Part shown: positions 46,055 through 55,502 of the stretch, one piece after another
Numbering within the stretch: position 1 is the stretch's first letter
Layout of the letters: every line of letters starts with the position of its first letter
From: Micromonospora thermarum
GTDB taxonomy: Bacteria; Actinomycetota; Actinomycetes; Mycobacteriales; Micromonosporaceae
DNA length: 64,000 bases
Reading direction: 5' to 3'
NCBI RefSeq assembly: GCF_012034245.1
Contig: NZ_JAATEO010000002.1
Coordinates: 62,001-126,000, forward strand
Notes under the pieces: model-generated
The model's database searches: none
Told to the model about the DNA's origin: nothing
Seen by the model: only the letters and a program-made list of their open reading frames with translations
Translations under genes and position numbers: made by a program

Positions 46055-46900
46055 ATGGCTCCCAAGACCGCCCGCGCCCGCCGGCTGGGCATCGCCCTGC
46101 GTACGCACCGGGAGGCTGCCGGGCTCACCCTGGAGGCCGCGGCGGACGAGATCAACAGCACCCGCAGCACCCTGTCCCGCTATGAGAACGCGCAGACGCT
46201 GGTCAGCCCGGCCACCGTTCGCGCGCTTCTCACGCTCTACGGAGTGGCGCCGGACGAGGTGGCCGCGGCCGTGCAGCTCGCCAAGGACGCGCGCAAGCCC
46301 GGCTGGTGGGTGTCGTACTCGTACCTGCTGGACCGGCGCACCATCGACTTCATCGCCCTGGAGGCCGAGGCCACCGGCATCGCCAACTTCGAACCCTCGG
46401 TGGTGCCCGGCCTGCTCCAGACCGCCGACTACATCCGCGGGGTGATGCGGGGCGGCCCGCACACCCTCGGGGACGAGCAGGTCGAGCAGCGGGTGCAGCT
46501 CCGGCTCGACCGGCAGCAGCGGCTCGTCGCCGACAACCCGCCGATCTTCGACGCGATCATCGACGAGGGCGCGCTGCTGCGGCCGGTGGGCGAGCGCACG
46601 GTCATGGAGGCGCAGCTTCAGCACCTGCTGAAGATGGGCGAGCTGCCCAACGTCACGGTCCAGGTCATCCCGCTGTCCGCCGGCTACCACCGGGGCACCC
46701 GCGGCTCGCTGCACATCCTGGAGTTCGCCGACCCGGAGGACCCGATCATCGCCTCGGTGGAGACCGTCGCCGGGCAGATGGTGCTGGACCGGCCGGGCGA
46801 CCTGCGTACCTGCACCAAGATCATGGAGCACCTGCGGAGCGTGGCCCTGAGCCCGGCAGCCAGCCGCGACCAGCTCCGGCAACTCATGAAGGGACGGTAG
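46055..46900 (+). CDS. XRE-family regulator with DUF5753 domain
   Basis: A 281-residue regulator. The N-terminal helix-turn-helix is LTLEAAADEINSTRSTLSRY (about 26-45). The rest is the DUF5753 sensor/effector domain, with EPSVVPGLLQTADYIRGVM and VTVQVIPLSAGYHRG as typical landmarks. In streptomycetes such genes pair with small DUF397 genes and affect development and antibiotic production. ATG at 46055 has GAGG eight bases upstream; longer readings begin in the previous non-coding region. The partner DUF397 gene follows after 4 bp. Confidence 0.92.
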   Translation: MAPKTARARRLGIALRTHREAAGLTLEAAADEINSTRSTLSRYENAQTLVSPATVRALLTLYGVAPDEVAAAVQLAKDARKPGWWVSYSYLLDRRTIDFIALEAEATGIANFEPSVVPGLLQTADYIRGVMRGGPHTLGDEQVEQRVQLRLDRQQRLVADNPPIFDAIIDEGALLRPVGERTVMEAQLQHLLKMGELPNVTVQVIPLSAGYHRGTRGSLHILEFADPEDPIIASVETVAGQMVLDRPGDLRTCTKIMEHLRSVALSPAASRDQLRQLMKGR

Positions 46901-46904
46901 GACG

Positions 46905-47105
46905 ATGACCCCGACGACAAGCGCGGAGCTGGCCCGGGCCGGGTGGCGCAAGAGCAGCCACAGCGGCGACGAGGGGGCGTGTGTCGAGATCGCGACGCTG
47001 CCCCGCGTGGTGGGCGTCCGCGACTCCAAGGACCCGGGTGGGCCGGTGCTCCTCTTCGCCCCGCGGGCCTGGGAGAGCTTCGCCGCGGCACCGCCCCGCC
47101 GCTGA
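46905..47105 (+). CDS. DUF397 family small protein
   Basis: A 66-residue DUF397 protein with the family pattern WRKSSHSGDEGACVEIA, then VRDSKDPGGPVLLF and a final W-x2-F. DUF397 proteins are coupled to XRE/DUF5753 regulators and are proposed antagonists or ligands of them. ATG at 46905, 4 bp after the regulator's stop. The pair has a toxin-antitoxin-like layout, but toxicity is not established in general. Confidence 0.93.
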   Translation: MTPTTSAELARAGWRKSSHSGDEGACVEIATLPRVVGVRDSKDPGGPVLLFAPRAWESFAAAPPRR

Positions 47106-47113
47106 CCCCCGCC

Positions 47114-47149
47114 GACGCGGGCGGCGACGGTCCCTCCGCCGCCCGCGTC
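47114..47149 (+). terminator. Hairpin after the XRE-DUF397 pair
   Basis: GACGCGGGCGGCG pairs over 13 bp with 47137-47149 around a 10-base loop. A second perfect 9-bp hairpin (GCCAGGCCC) follows at 47201-47224 and may serve the convergent ROK gene. Confidence 0.75.
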
Positions 47150-47276
47150 GCCGGGCCAGGAGCCTGCGTCGACGTCCCGGTCCGGCCGGGACCTCGCGTC
47201 GCCAGGCCCCGGCCAGGGCCTGGCGTCGAGGTGCGGCCCGGCCGCGCGGTGATGTCCCGGCCCGGCTGGGCGCCGG

Positions 47277-48329
47277 CTAGCCGCCGACCAGCGGCTGCGG
47301 CGCGGGCTCGGCCCGCAGCGCCTCCAGCGCCGCGATGGCCACCCCGCGGGCACCGGCCATGTCCCGGTCGGGCACCAGGGCGAAGGTGGCCACGGCGGCC
47401 TGTTCCTCCCGCAGCACGGTGTGCTCCCGTACGGTCGCCAGGAACCAGTCCCGGAACTCCGGCGCCGCCTCCACCACGCCACCCCCGACGAAGTACGCGT
47501 CGGGGTCGGTGAAGTTGGCGGCGAGGGTGAAGAGCCGGCCGATCGCCATCGCCTGCTGCGTGAAGATCTCCCGGGCCAGCGGGTCGCCCCGCTCGCCGAG
47601 CCCGCGAACCAGCTTCGCGGCCCGCTCGGGCGGCTCGGCGGCCAGCGGGTGCCCCGGAAAGCGGGTCAGCCAGTACGGCAGCAGGTTGCGCGCGATCCCG
47701 GTCAGGGAAGCGACGCTCTCCGCGTCCCCGGTGAAGCCGCAGGCGCAGGTGGGCTGCGCCTGGCCGGGCCCGAGGAGCCCGTCCAGCGGCAGGTGTACGT
47801 GCCCCAGCTCGCCCGCCATGCCGGCCGCCCCGGCGATCACCCGGCCGCCCTCGACCACACCACCGCCCAGCCCGGTGCCGACGATGGCCGAGACCGACGA
47901 GCGGCGCATCGCGTCGGCGCCGAAGTACGTGTGGTGCGCGTACAGGGCGGCGGCGTTGCCGTCGTTGAGGTACGCCACCGGCAGGCCCAGCCGCCGTTCC
48001 AGCGCGCCCCGCACGTCGTAGCCCCGCCAGGCCGGCTGGGAGAAGTTCGTGGAGCCGCGGGAGGAGATGACCCCGGTCGCGCTGGCCGGCCCCGGCGTGT
48101 CCAGTCCCACGGCGCGGACGAGCTCCCGGGGCACGCCGGTCGCGGCCAGCGCCCCGTCGAAGGCCCGGGCGAGGGCCTCGATCGCCGCCTCCGGGCCGGC
48201 CTGCACCTCGCTCGGGGTCTCCATCAGCCCGTCGACGAGGAACCGCCCGTCCACGGTGAGAACCGTGGCGTTGTTGCTGGTGCCGCCGTTGTCCAGGCCG
48301 ACGACCACCGGCACCCCTGCGCTGCCCAC
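47277..48329 (-). CDS. ROK-family sugar kinase-like protein
   Basis: A 350-residue ROK protein without an HTH domain, so probably a sugar kinase rather than a repressor. The ATP phosphate loop is LDNGGTSNN (about 12-20), the catalytic Asp is in LNDGNAA (121-127) and the second glycine loop is GTGLGGG. The zinc motif is unusual: CACGFTGD (195-202) has an aspartate where the family consensus CxCGxxGC has the last cysteine. GTG at 48329 follows GGAG. It lies 38 bp after a PrmC-related gene and may be cotranscribed with it. Confidence 0.85.
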   Translation of the reverse strand: MGSAGVPVVVGLDNGGTSNNATVLTVDGRFLVDGLMETPSEVQAGPEAAIEALARAFDGALAATGVPRELVRAVGLDTPGPASATGVISSRGSTNFSQPAWRGYDVRGALERRLGLPVAYLNDGNAAALYAHHTYFGADAMRRSSVSAIVGTGLGGGVVEGGRVIAGAAGMAGELGHVHLPLDGLLGPGQAQPTCACGFTGDAESVASLTGIARNLLPYWLTRFPGHPLAAEPPERAAKLVRGLGERGDPLAREIFTQQAMAIGRLFTLAANFTDPDAYFVGGGVVEAAPEFRDWFLATVREHTVLREEQAAVATFALVPDRDMAGARGVAIAALEALRAEPAPQPLVGG

Positions 48330-48367
48330 GAAACTCCGCCCTCCCGCCGTCGTGATCTGACGTGAGG

Positions 48368-49252
48368 CTAGTTCCCGTCCCGGCGGCCCGCCACGCCCGA
48401 GGAGCCGGACCTCCGTCCGGGTGGGCGGGTGCCGGTGACGGCCGTGCCACCGAGGTCGTCGTCCCGGACCACCGTCGGTACCAGCCCGACCTCGCCGAGC
48501 AACGCCTCCAGGACCGCCACCTGGCTCGCACCGGCCTCGACGACCAGGTGCCCGCCGGGCGCCAACCACTCCGCGGCGCCGGCCACGACGCGGCGCAGCA
48601 CCGTGAGCCCGTCCGGGCCGCCGTCGAGCGCCACCCGCGCCTCGTGCAACCGGGCCTCGGGCGGCATCAGCGCCACCGCCTCCGTCGGCACGTACGGGGC
48701 GTTCGCCACGACGAGGTCCAGCCGGCCACGCCACTCCGCCGGCAGCGGGTCGAACAGGTCGCCGGCGTACACCGGTACGCCCCGCCCGGCCAGGTTGCGC
48801 CGGGCGCACGCCACCGCCACCGGGTCGACGTCCACCGCGGCGTGGAAGCGGGGCGCGAGCCGCCCGGCGAGGAGCACGCTCAACGCACCGGAGCCGCAGC
48901 ACAGCTCCACCACGGCCGGTGCCGGGCCGGTCAGCGCGACCGCGGCCGACACCAGCAGCAGGCTGCGGGCACGCGGCACGAAGACGCCGGGGTCGACGCC
49001 GACCCGGACACCGCCGAAGTCCACCCAGCCGAGCAGGTGCTCCAGCGGCTCCCCGGCGACCCGGCGCGCGACCAGCTCGGCCAGCGCGTCGGGGGTGCCC
49101 GCGGCGGCGACCAGCAGCTCCGCCTCGTCCTCGGCGTAGACGCAGCCGGCGGCGCGCAGCCGCTCGACCAGGGCCTGGTCGGGTGTCCCGGCGCGGCCGG
49201 GCGGTGCCGTCGGTACGGGCTCCAGGGCGTCCCGGTCGCCCGCCCCGGTCAT
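48368..49252 (-). CDS. PrmC-related protein N5-glutamine methyltransferase-like protein
   Basis: A 294-residue SAM methyltransferase. The GEPLEHLLGW segment (67-76) and the SAM loop ELCCGSGALS (116-125) match PrmC/HemK. The catalytic motif is NAPYVP (184-189) instead of NPPY, which fits a PrmC-related actinobacterial subfamily of unknown substrate. ATG at 49252 overlaps the upstream stop by four bases. A 594-codon frame through the next gene is a shadow. Confidence 0.85.
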   Translation of the reverse strand: MTGAGDRDALEPVPTAPPGRAGTPDQALVERLRAAGCVYAEDEAELLVAAAGTPDALAELVARRVAGEPLEHLLGWVDFGGVRVGVDPGVFVPRARSLLLVSAAVALTGPAPAVVELCCGSGALSVLLAGRLAPRFHAAVDVDPVAVACARRNLAGRGVPVYAGDLFDPLPAEWRGRLDLVVANAPYVPTEAVALMPPEARLHEARVALDGGPDGLTVLRRVVAGAAEWLAPGGHLVVEAGASQVAVLEALLGEVGLVPTVVRDDDLGGTAVTGTRPPGRRSGSSGVAGRRDGN

Positions 49253-50364
49253 CGACCCGCCGTGTCCAGCGCGGCGGTCACGTCGGCGACCAGGTCGACG
49301 GTGTCCTCCACCCCGCACGAGAGGCGGACGAATCCGGGCGCGGTGTCGTCGCCCCACTGCGCCCGACGGTCGGCGGTGGTGTGCAGGCCACCGAACGAGG
49401 TGGCCGCCGCGACCAGCCGGGCCGCGTCGAGGAACCGCGCGACCCGCTCGGCGTCGCCCAGGTCGAACGAGAGCACCCCCGGCATCCGTCGCATCTGGAC
49501 AGACGCCACCGCGTACGCCGGATCGTCCGGCAGGCCCGGCCAGCGCAGGCCGGTCACGTCCGGGCGGGCCACCAGCAGCCGGGCGAGGGCCTCGGCGTTC
49601 GCGGTCTGCCGCGCCAGGCGCAGGTCGAGGGTGGCCAGCGACCGGTGCGCCAGCCAGGCGTCGAACGGCCCGGGGACCGCCCCGGTGATCGTCCGCCACC
49701 CCGTCACGGCCTCCAGCAGGTCGGCCGACCGGGTCGCGACGTACCCCAGCAGCAGGTCCGAGTGCCCGGTGAGGGCCTTGGTGCCGGAGGCCACCACCAG
49801 GTCCGCGCCGAGGTCCAGGGGGCACTGCCCGAGCGGGGTCGCGGTGGTGTTGTCCACCGCGACCAGGGCGCCGGCGGCGTGCGCCCGGGCCGCCAGCGCG
49901 GGCACGTCGACGACGTCCAGGCCGGGGTTGGCCGGGGTCTCCACGAGCACCAGGCGTACGCCGTCGAGGTCCGGGTACGGCCCGGCCGTCGGGGCGAAGA
50001 GAACCCGTACGCCGATGCCGGCCAGGGTGTCCGTGGCGAACGACCGCACCGGGAAGTAGCCGTCGGTCGGGAGCACCACGGTGTCCCCGGGCCGCAGCAC
50101 GGTCAGCAGCAGCCCGGTGATCGCCGCCTGGCCGGTGGCGAAGACCCGGCACTGGCCGCCCTCCAGCTCCCCGATCGCCGCCTCCAGGTGCCGCCGGGTG
50201 GGATTGTCCGGCCGGCCGTAGCCGTTCGGCGCCGTCGCCGGCCCCGCCCAGGGGTCCAGGTGGTACGGCGCGGCGAACACCGGCCCGGGCAGGAACGGCT
50301 CTCCGGGCACGGGTTCCGGCAGCCCGGCGTGGACGCAGCGGGTGCCGTCGTGGTCGTCCGCCAT
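49249..50364 (-). CDS. Cystathionine gamma-lyase-type PLP enzyme
   Basis: A 371-residue Cys/Met metabolism PLP-dependent enzyme. The PLP lysine is in VVASGTKALTGHSD (about 195-208), the phosphate-binding segment is FATGQAAITG, and VAVDNTTATP holds the PLP aspartate. The family covers cystathionine lyases and synthases and methionine lyase; the true substrate is uncertain. I chose ATG at 50364, where GGAG/GAGG is well spaced; GTG 50373 (GTGA overlap with gpsA) is possible. Confidence 0.87.
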   Translation of the reverse strand: MADDHDGTRCVHAGLPEPVPGEPFLPGPVFAAPYHLDPWAGPATAPNGYGRPDNPTRRHLEAAIGELEGGQCRVFATGQAAITGLLLTVLRPGDTVVLPTDGYFPVRSFATDTLAGIGVRVLFAPTAGPYPDLDGVRLVLVETPANPGLDVVDVPALAARAHAAGALVAVDNTTATPLGQCPLDLGADLVVASGTKALTGHSDLLLGYVATRSADLLEAVTGWRTITGAVPGPFDAWLAHRSLATLDLRLARQTANAEALARLLVARPDVTGLRWPGLPDDPAYAVASVQMRRMPGVLSFDLGDAERVARFLDAARLVAAATSFGGLHTTADRRAQWGDDTAPGFVRLSCGVEDTVDLVADVTAALDTAGR

Positions 50365-50369
50365 GCCCC

Positions 50370-51389
50370 TCACTCCGGTTTCGTCGTGCGGCTCATCAGC
50401 GCCTCGACGGCCCGCCGGGGGTCGACCCCCTCGTGGCAGACCAGCTCGACCTGCTCGGTGATCGGCATCTCCACACCGTGCGCCCGGGCCAGGTCGCGGA
50501 TGGCCAGTGCGCTCTTGACGCCCTCGGCGGTCTGCCGGGTGGCGATCCGCGCCTCTTCCAGGGTCGCGCCCCGGCCGAGGTGCTCGCCGAAGGTGCGGTT
50601 GCGGGCCGACGGGGACGAGCAGGAGGCGACCAGGTCGCCCATCCCGGCCAGGCCGGCGAAGGTGAGCGGGTCGGCGCCGAGCGCGACGCCCAGCCGGGCG
50701 GTCTCGGCCAGTCCCCGGGTCACGAGCATGGCCCGGGTGTTGTGGCCGAAGCCCATCGCGGTGGCGATCCCGTACGCGAGGGCGATCACGTTCTTGACCG
50801 CGCCGCCCAGCTCACAGCCGATCACGTCGTCGTTGGTGTACGGGCGGAAGTACGGCGTGGTGATGGCCCGCTGCACCAGCGTGGCCCGGTCGACGTCGGT
50901 GCAGGCGACCACGGTGGCGGCCGGCTGCTCGGCGGCGATCTCGGGGGCCAGGTTGGGACCGGAGACGACCACCACCCGGTCCGCCGCGACCCCGGCGGTC
51001 TCCACGATGACCTCGCTCATCCGCTTGGTGGTGCCCAGCTCGATGCCCTTCATCAGGGACACCAGCGTGGCGTCGGGGTGCAGGTGCGACGCCCACTCGG
51101 CGAGGTTGCCGCGCAGTGTCTGCGACGGCACCGCGAGCACGACCAGCTCCGCACCCTTGATCGCCTCCAGGGCGTCGCCGGTCGCGGTGACCCGGTCGGG
51201 CAGCACGAGTCCCGGCAGGTACTCGGGGTTGCGCCGCTCGGCGCGGATCACGTCCGCGACCGGCTGCCGCCGGGCCCAGATGGTGACGTCCCGGCCGGCG
51301 TCGGCGAGGATCTTGGCGAAGGCCGTCCCCCACGAGCCGGCCCCCAGCACCGCGACGTGCCCGCTGGTTCGCTCGACACGCTCGCTCAC
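50370..51389 (-). CDS. gpsA: Glycerol-3-phosphate dehydrogenase [NAD(P)+]
   Basis: A 339-residue enzyme that reduces dihydroxyacetone phosphate to sn-glycerol-3-phosphate, feeding phospholipid synthesis. The dinucleotide loop [12 protein letters not shown] lies near residue 13, [12 protein letters not shown] carries the catalytic lysine and [13 protein letters not shown] the substrate site. GTG at 51389 overlaps the plsC-like stop by four bases. It stands next to an acyltransferase that uses its pathway. Confidence 0.96.
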   Translation of the reverse strand: MSERVERTSGHVAVLGAGSWGTAFAKILADAGRDVTIWARRQPVADVIRAERRNPEYLPGLVLPDRVTATGDALEAIKGAELVVLAVPSQTLRGNLAEWASHLHPDATLVSLMKGIELGTTKRMSEVIVETAGVAADRVVVVSGPNLAPEIAAEQPAATVVACTDVDRATLVQRAITTPYFRPYTNDDVIGCELGGAVKNVIALAYGIATAMGFGHNTRAMLVTRGLAETARLGVALGADPLTFAGLAGMGDLVASCSSPSARNRTFGEHLGRGATLEEARIATRQTAEGVKSALAIRDLARAHGVEMPITEQVELVCHEGVDPRRAVEALMSRTTKPE

Positions 51390-52120
51390 GCGGCGGCCCC
51401 CGGGCGCTCGGCGCGGCCTTGACGGGCGGGGCGTTCCCACAGCGCGGGTGGGGTCTCGTCCCGGATCTCGGCGAGCAGGTCACGCAGCCGCAGCATGATG
51501 GCGTCCGTCATCTCCTCGAGTACGGCCTTCGTCGGGGTGGCGCCGGTCCACCGGCTGAGGTCGACCGGGGGTCCGGCCACCACGGTCACCGGGATGCGCG
51601 GGCGGGGGTTCAGGCGGCTGGTCCGCGGGTCGAAGATACGCTCCGGGCCCCACATCGCCAGCGGGATGACCGGCGCGCCGGTGGCCAGGGCGAGCCGGGC
51701 CGCGCCGGTCTTGCCCTTCATCGGCCACAGGTTCGGCTCGCGGGTGGTGGTGCCCTCCGGGTAGATCACCACGCTGCCCTCCTCGCGCAGGGCGGCGACC
51801 AGGGCGTCGAGCGACTTCACCGCGTCGACCGTGCCGCGCTCGACCGGGATTTGCTTGCAGCGGTGCAGGATCCAACCGATCACCGGCACCCGGAAGACGC
51901 TGGCCTTGCCGAGGAACTGCGGCCAGCGCCCGGAGTCGTAGATGAAGTGCGCGGAGACGAGGGGGTCGGCGTGCGAGATGTGGTTCGGAACGATGATCAC
52001 GCCACCGGGGCGGCGGAGGTGCTCCAGGCCACGCCAGGTGCGGCGCGTCCAGACGGTCATCACGGGCTTCACCAGCACCACGGCGAACCGTTGCCAGAAC
52101 CCCAGCCTGCGCCGCGCCAC
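51386..52120 (-). CDS. plsC: 1-acyl-sn-glycerol-3-phosphate acyltransferase (PlsC-like)
   Basis: A 244-residue membrane-associated acyltransferase. The catalytic HxxxxD motif is NHISHADP (46-53) and the acceptor motif is YPEGTTT (about 120). It should acylate lysophosphatidic acid or a related acceptor. GTG at 52120 follows GGAGGAGG; the longer frame to 52159 is not needed. It leads plsC-gpsA-PLP lyase-PrmC-related gene, with overlapping or closely spaced starts and stops. Confidence 0.9.
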   Translation of the reverse strand: MARRRLGFWQRFAVVLVKPVMTVWTRRTWRGLEHLRRPGGVIIVPNHISHADPLVSAHFIYDSGRWPQFLGKASVFRVPVIGWILHRCKQIPVERGTVDAVKSLDALVAALREEGSVVIYPEGTTTREPNLWPMKGKTGAARLALATGAPVIPLAMWGPERIFDPRTSRLNPRPRIPVTVVAGPPVDLSRWTGATPTKAVLEEMTDAIMLRLRDLLAEIRDETPPALWERPARQGRAERPGAAA

Positions 52121-52248
52121 CGCGCCTCCTCCTGCCGCCGTACGACCCCGCCGGTCCACCCGCCGGTGACCCCGCGAGGTGAAATCATGCCTGCTCGCCC
52201 CGGGTCCGGCCAGTGAGGGTACCGGCGGCGGGCTGGCAGGATGACGAG

Positions 52249-52902
52249 GTGACCTCTCAACTGGTCTGGAGCGTGGTGGTGCCGGTGAAGCGCCTGGGCG
52301 TCGCGAAGAGCCGGTTGCGGGGCGCGCTGCGGGGCGTACCCCACGAGGGGCTGGCGCTGGCGCTGGCGGCCGACACGGTCCGCGCGGTGCGGGCGTGCGC
52401 GGCGGTGGCCGACGTGCTGGTGGTCACCGACGACCCGCGGGTGGCGGCGGTGGCCGGCGGAGCGGGCGCCCGGGTGTTGCCGGACTCACCGGCCGGCGGG
52501 CTCAACGCCGCCTTCCGGCACGGCGCGGCGGCCGCGCGGGGTGGCTGGGTGGCCGGCCTCACCGCCGACCTGCCCGCGCTGCGCCCGGCCGAGCTGGCGG
52601 CGGCGCTGGGGGCGGCGCAGGCCGGCCCCGCCGGGGTACGCCGGTACGTCGCCGACGCACCCGGGAGCGGCACCGTGCTGCTGGCCGCCCCGCCGGGCGT
52701 ACCCCTCGATCCGCGCTTCGGCGTGGGGTCGGCGGCGGCGCACGCGGCCAGCGGGGCGCTGGCTCTGGTGGGCGACTGGCCGAGCCTGCGCCGCGACGTC
52801 GACACCGTCGAGGACCTGGCCGCCGCGACCCGGCTCGGGCTGGGGCCCCACACCGCGGCGCTGTGCGGCGCGGGCGCCGCGCCGGCGGGCCGGCACGTGT
52901 AG
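52249..52902 (+). CDS. cofC: 2-phospho-L-lactate (phosphoenolpyruvate) guanylyltransferase CofC/FbiD
   Basis: A 217-residue nucleotidyltransferase of coenzyme F420 synthesis. WSVVVPVKRLGVAKSRL is the N-terminal nucleotide-binding segment, LPDSPAGGLNAAF the next block and TADLPALRP the metal site. In mycobacteria the enzyme uses phosphoenolpyruvate rather than phospholactate. GTG at 52249. It diverges from plsC and precedes a cold-shock-like gene and ppk, as in mycobacteria. Confidence 0.92.
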   Translation: MTSQLVWSVVVPVKRLGVAKSRLRGALRGVPHEGLALALAADTVRAVRACAAVADVLVVTDDPRVAAVAGGAGARVLPDSPAGGLNAAFRHGAAAARGGWVAGLTADLPALRPAELAAALGAAQAGPAGVRRYVADAPGSGTVLLAAPPGVPLDPRFGVGSAAAHAASGALALVGDWPSLRRDVDTVEDLAAATRLGLGPHTAALCGAGAAPAGRHV

Positions 52903-52905
52903 CGT
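52900..52905 (+). promoter_or_regulatory. Leaderless -10 box of the cold-shock-like gene
   Basis: TAGCGT begins at the cofC stop and lies seven bases before the ATG at 52913. Confidence 0.5.
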
Positions 52906-52912
52906 GCCGGTC

Positions 52913-53110
52913 ATGCAGGGCACGGTGGCCACCTACGACGCGGCGAACCGCAGCGGCGTGCTGCTCCTCGACGACGGCACGGAACTGGCGTTCCCGGCGC
53001 GGGCGTTCGACGCCTCCGGGCTGCGGCTGCTCCGGCTCGGGCAGCGGGTCCGGATCGAGACGGACGACACCGGCGCGGTGGTGCGCGTGACGTTGCCGAC
53101 CATGGCCTGA
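52913..53110 (+). CDS. Small cold-shock-domain-like protein
   Basis: A 65-residue OB-fold protein related to cold-shock domains. MQGTVATYDAANRSGVLLLD corresponds to the first three strands, with a shifted or reduced RNP1 motif, and LRLLRLGQRVRIE to the last ones. The aromatic residues that stack on nucleic acid in CspA are mostly lost, so RNA binding is not assured. ATG at 52913 has no ribosome site but has TAGCGT seven bases upstream. A longer frame through cofC is a shadow. Confidence 0.75.
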   Translation: MQGTVATYDAANRSGVLLLDDGTELAFPARAFDASGLRLLRLGQRVRIETDDTGAVVRVTLPTMA

Positions 53111-53124
53111 GCAACCCCGCTCAA

Positions 53125-53146
53125 GTTCATTTTGCGTTAACCCGAT
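53125..53146 (+). promoter_or_regulatory. PHO-box-like direct repeat upstream of ppk
   Basis: Two 11-base units, GTTCATTTTGC and GTTAACCCGAT, are directly adjacent and resemble the actinobacterial PhoP repeat (consensus about GTTCACC plus four bases). The site lies about 20-40 bp before the ppk start. This is an inference from base pattern and gene role. Confidence 0.5.
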
Positions 53147-53164
53147 TCGGGTGAAGATGAGCGG

Positions 53165-55489
53165 GTGAGTACCCCTCGCGAGCACCCCGCCGACCAGCCC
53201 TCCGCAACCGAGCCGGCCGAATCCCGCAACGGCGCCCGCCCCCGGGGCGCCGACGGCCGCTTCAGCGCCACCCGGTCCACCGACACCGCCGACGTACGCC
53301 CCGACACCGCCGGCACCGACGCGGCCGCCGCCTCGGCCGGGCTGGAGGAGGTGCTGGACCCGGCGTCGGCCCGCTTCACGCCACCCGCCGCCCCGGCGGC
53401 CGCCGCCGACGAGCCGCCGGTGGTCGAGCCCCTGCCCGAGGACCGCTTCCTCAACCGGGAGCTCTCCTGGCTGGACTTCAACGCCCGGGTCCTCGCCCTC
53501 GCCGAGGACCCGCGCACACCGCTGCTGGAGCGGGCCAAGTTCCTGGCCATCTTCGCCAGCAACCTCGACGAGTTCTACATGGTCCGGGTCGCCGGCCTGA
53601 AGCGGCGGCTCTCCGCCGGCCTGCCGGTCCGCGGCGGCGACCGGCTGCCGCTGCGCACCCAGCTCGAACTGATCGCCGAGCGGACGGCCGCCCTGGTCAC
53701 CCGGCACGCCGCCTGCTTCGTCGACGACGTGCTGCCGAAGCTCGCCGCCGAGGACATCCGCATCCTGAGCTGGGGCGACCTCGACGACGCCGAGCGGGAG
53801 CGGCTGCGCACCTACTTCCGGGAGCAGATCTTCCCGGTGCTCACGCCGCTCGCGGTCGACCCGGCGCACCCCTTTCCGTACATCTCGGGGCGGTCGCTCA
53901 ACCTGGCGGTGTCGGTCCGTGACCCCGACGGCGGCTCGGAGCTGTTCGCCCGGGTGAAGGTGCCCAACAACGTGCCCCGGTTCGTCCGGGTCCACCGGGA
54001 CCAGCCGGGCCTCCGCGTCATGCCGGTGGAGGACCTGATCTCGGTGCATCTGGGCCAGCTCTTCTCCGGCATGCAGGTGGTCGAGTGCCACCTGTTCCGG
54101 GTCACCCGCAACGCCGAGGTGGAGGTCGACGAGGACCGCGACGAGGACCTGCTCCAGGCGCTGGAGCGCGAGCTGGCGCGGCGCCGCTTCGGCCCGCCGG
54201 TGCGGCTGGAGGTGGCCGCCTCCATCTCCGACCACATGCTGGAACTGCTCGTCCGCGAGCTGGACATGGACGCCCAGGACGTCCTGCGGGTGCGCGGACT
54301 GCTCGACCTGTCGGCGCTCTGGCAGTTGTACGGCGACGCCGACCGGCCGGACCTCAAGGACCCGCCCTTCGTGCCCGCCACACATCCCCGGCTCGCCGAG
54401 GGCGAGGTGCCGCGGAGCGTGTTCGCCACGCTGCGGGACGGTGACGTGCTGGTGCACCACCCGTACCACTCGTTCGCCACCAGCGTGCAGCGCTTCATCG
54501 AGCAGGCGGCGGCCGACCCGAACGTGCTGGCGATCAAGCAGACCCTCTACCGCACCAGCGGCGACTCCCCGATCGTCGACGCGCTGGTCGACGCGGCCGC
54601 CGCCGGCAAGCAGGTGGTGGTGCTGGTCGAGTTGAAGGCCCGGTTCGACGAGATCGCCAACATCGGCTGGGCTCGTACGCTGGAGCGCGCCGGCTGCCAC
54701 GTGGTCTACGGCCTGGTGGGCCTCAAGACGCACTGCAAGACCGCGCTGGTGGTGCGTCAGGAAGGCAACCAGATCCGCCGCTACTGCCACATCGGCACCG
54801 GCAACTACCACCCGAAGACCGCGCGCCTCTACGAGGACTTCGGGATGCTCACCGCCGACCCGGAGATCGGCGCCGACCTGACCGACCTGTTCAACGTGCT
54901 CACCGGCTACAGCCGGCAGACCGCGTTCCGGCGGCTGCTGGTCGCGCCGCAGGGCATCCGCAGCGGGCTGATCGAGCGGATCGAGCGGGAGATCTCGCAC
55001 GTCCGGCTCGGTATGCCGGGTCTGGTGCAGTTCAAGGTGAATTCGCTGGTCGACGAGGAGGTCACCGACGCCCTCTACCGCGCATCCCGGGCCGGTGTCC
55101 ACGTGGACCTGCTGATCCGTGGCATGTGCACGCTGCGGCCGGGCGTACCGGGCCTGTCCGACAACATCCGGGTCCGGTCCATCCTCGGCCGCTTCCTGGA
55201 GCACTCGCGGGTCTTCCGGTTCGGCAACAACGGCGACGCCGAGTTCTGGATGGGCTCGGCCGACCTGATGCACCGCAACCTGGACCGCCGGGTCGAGGCC
55301 CTGGTGCAGGTCAGCGACCCGGTGGCCCGGGCCGAGCTGGACCACGTGCTGACGGCGGCGTTCAGCCCGGACGTGGACGCGTTCGAGCTGGCCGCGGACG
55401 GCACCTGGACCCGGCGTACCGGGGACGACGTGCCGCTGGTCCACCTCCAGGACCTGCTGCTGCGGCGCGTCGGCGGCACGGCCGGCTGA
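53165..55489 (+). CDS. ppk: Polyphosphate kinase (PPK1)
   Basis: A 774-residue PPK1 that polymerises phosphate from ATP. The family begins at about residue 93 ([13 protein letters not shown]). The first 90 residues are a disordered Ala/Pro/Thr-rich extension. The catalytic histidines are in [12 protein letters not shown] and [23 protein letters not shown] at 53165 has a weak ribosome site. The gene is followed 13 bp later by a CYTH-CHAD gene and mutT1. A PHO-like repeat precedes it. Confidence 0.95.
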   Translation: MSTPREHPADQPSATEPAESRNGARPRGADGRFSATRSTDTADVRPDTAGTDAAAASAGLEEVLDPASARFTPPAAPAAAADEPPVVEPLPEDRFLNRELSWLDFNARVLALAEDPRTPLLERAKFLAIFASNLDEFYMVRVAGLKRRLSAGLPVRGGDRLPLRTQLELIAERTAALVTRHAACFVDDVLPKLAAEDIRILSWGDLDDAERERLRTYFREQIFPVLTPLAVDPAHPFPYISGRSLNLAVSVRDPDGGSELFARVKVPNNVPRFVRVHRDQPGLRVMPVEDLISVHLGQLFSGMQVVECHLFRVTRNAEVEVDEDRDEDLLQALERELARRRFGPPVRLEVAASISDHMLELLVRELDMDAQDVLRVRGLLDLSALWQLYGDADRPDLKDPPFVPATHPRLAEGEVPRSVFATLRDGDVLVHHPYHSFATSVQRFIEQAAADPNVLAIKQTLYRTSGDSPIVDALVDAAAAGKQVVVLVELKARFDEIANIGWARTLERAGCHVVYGLVGLKTHCKTALVVRQEGNQIRRYCHIGTGNYHPKTARLYEDFGMLTADPEIGADLTDLFNVLTGYSRQTAFRRLLVAPQGIRSGLIERIEREISHVRLGMPGLVQFKVNSLVDEEVTDALYRASRAGVHVDLLIRGMCTLRPGVPGLSDNIRVRSILGRFLEHSRVFRFGNNGDAEFWMGSADLMHRNLDRRVEALVQVSDPVARAELDHVLTAAFSPDVDAFELAADGTWTRRTGDDVPLVHLQDLLLRRVGGTAG

Positions 55490-55490
55490 C

Positions 55491-55496
55491 TAGGCT
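55491..55496 (+). promoter_or_regulatory. Leaderless -10 box of the CYTH-CHAD gene
   Basis: TAGGCT lies just after the ppk stop and six bases before ATG at 55503. Confidence 0.5.
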
Positions 55497-55502
55497 TACC
55501 TG

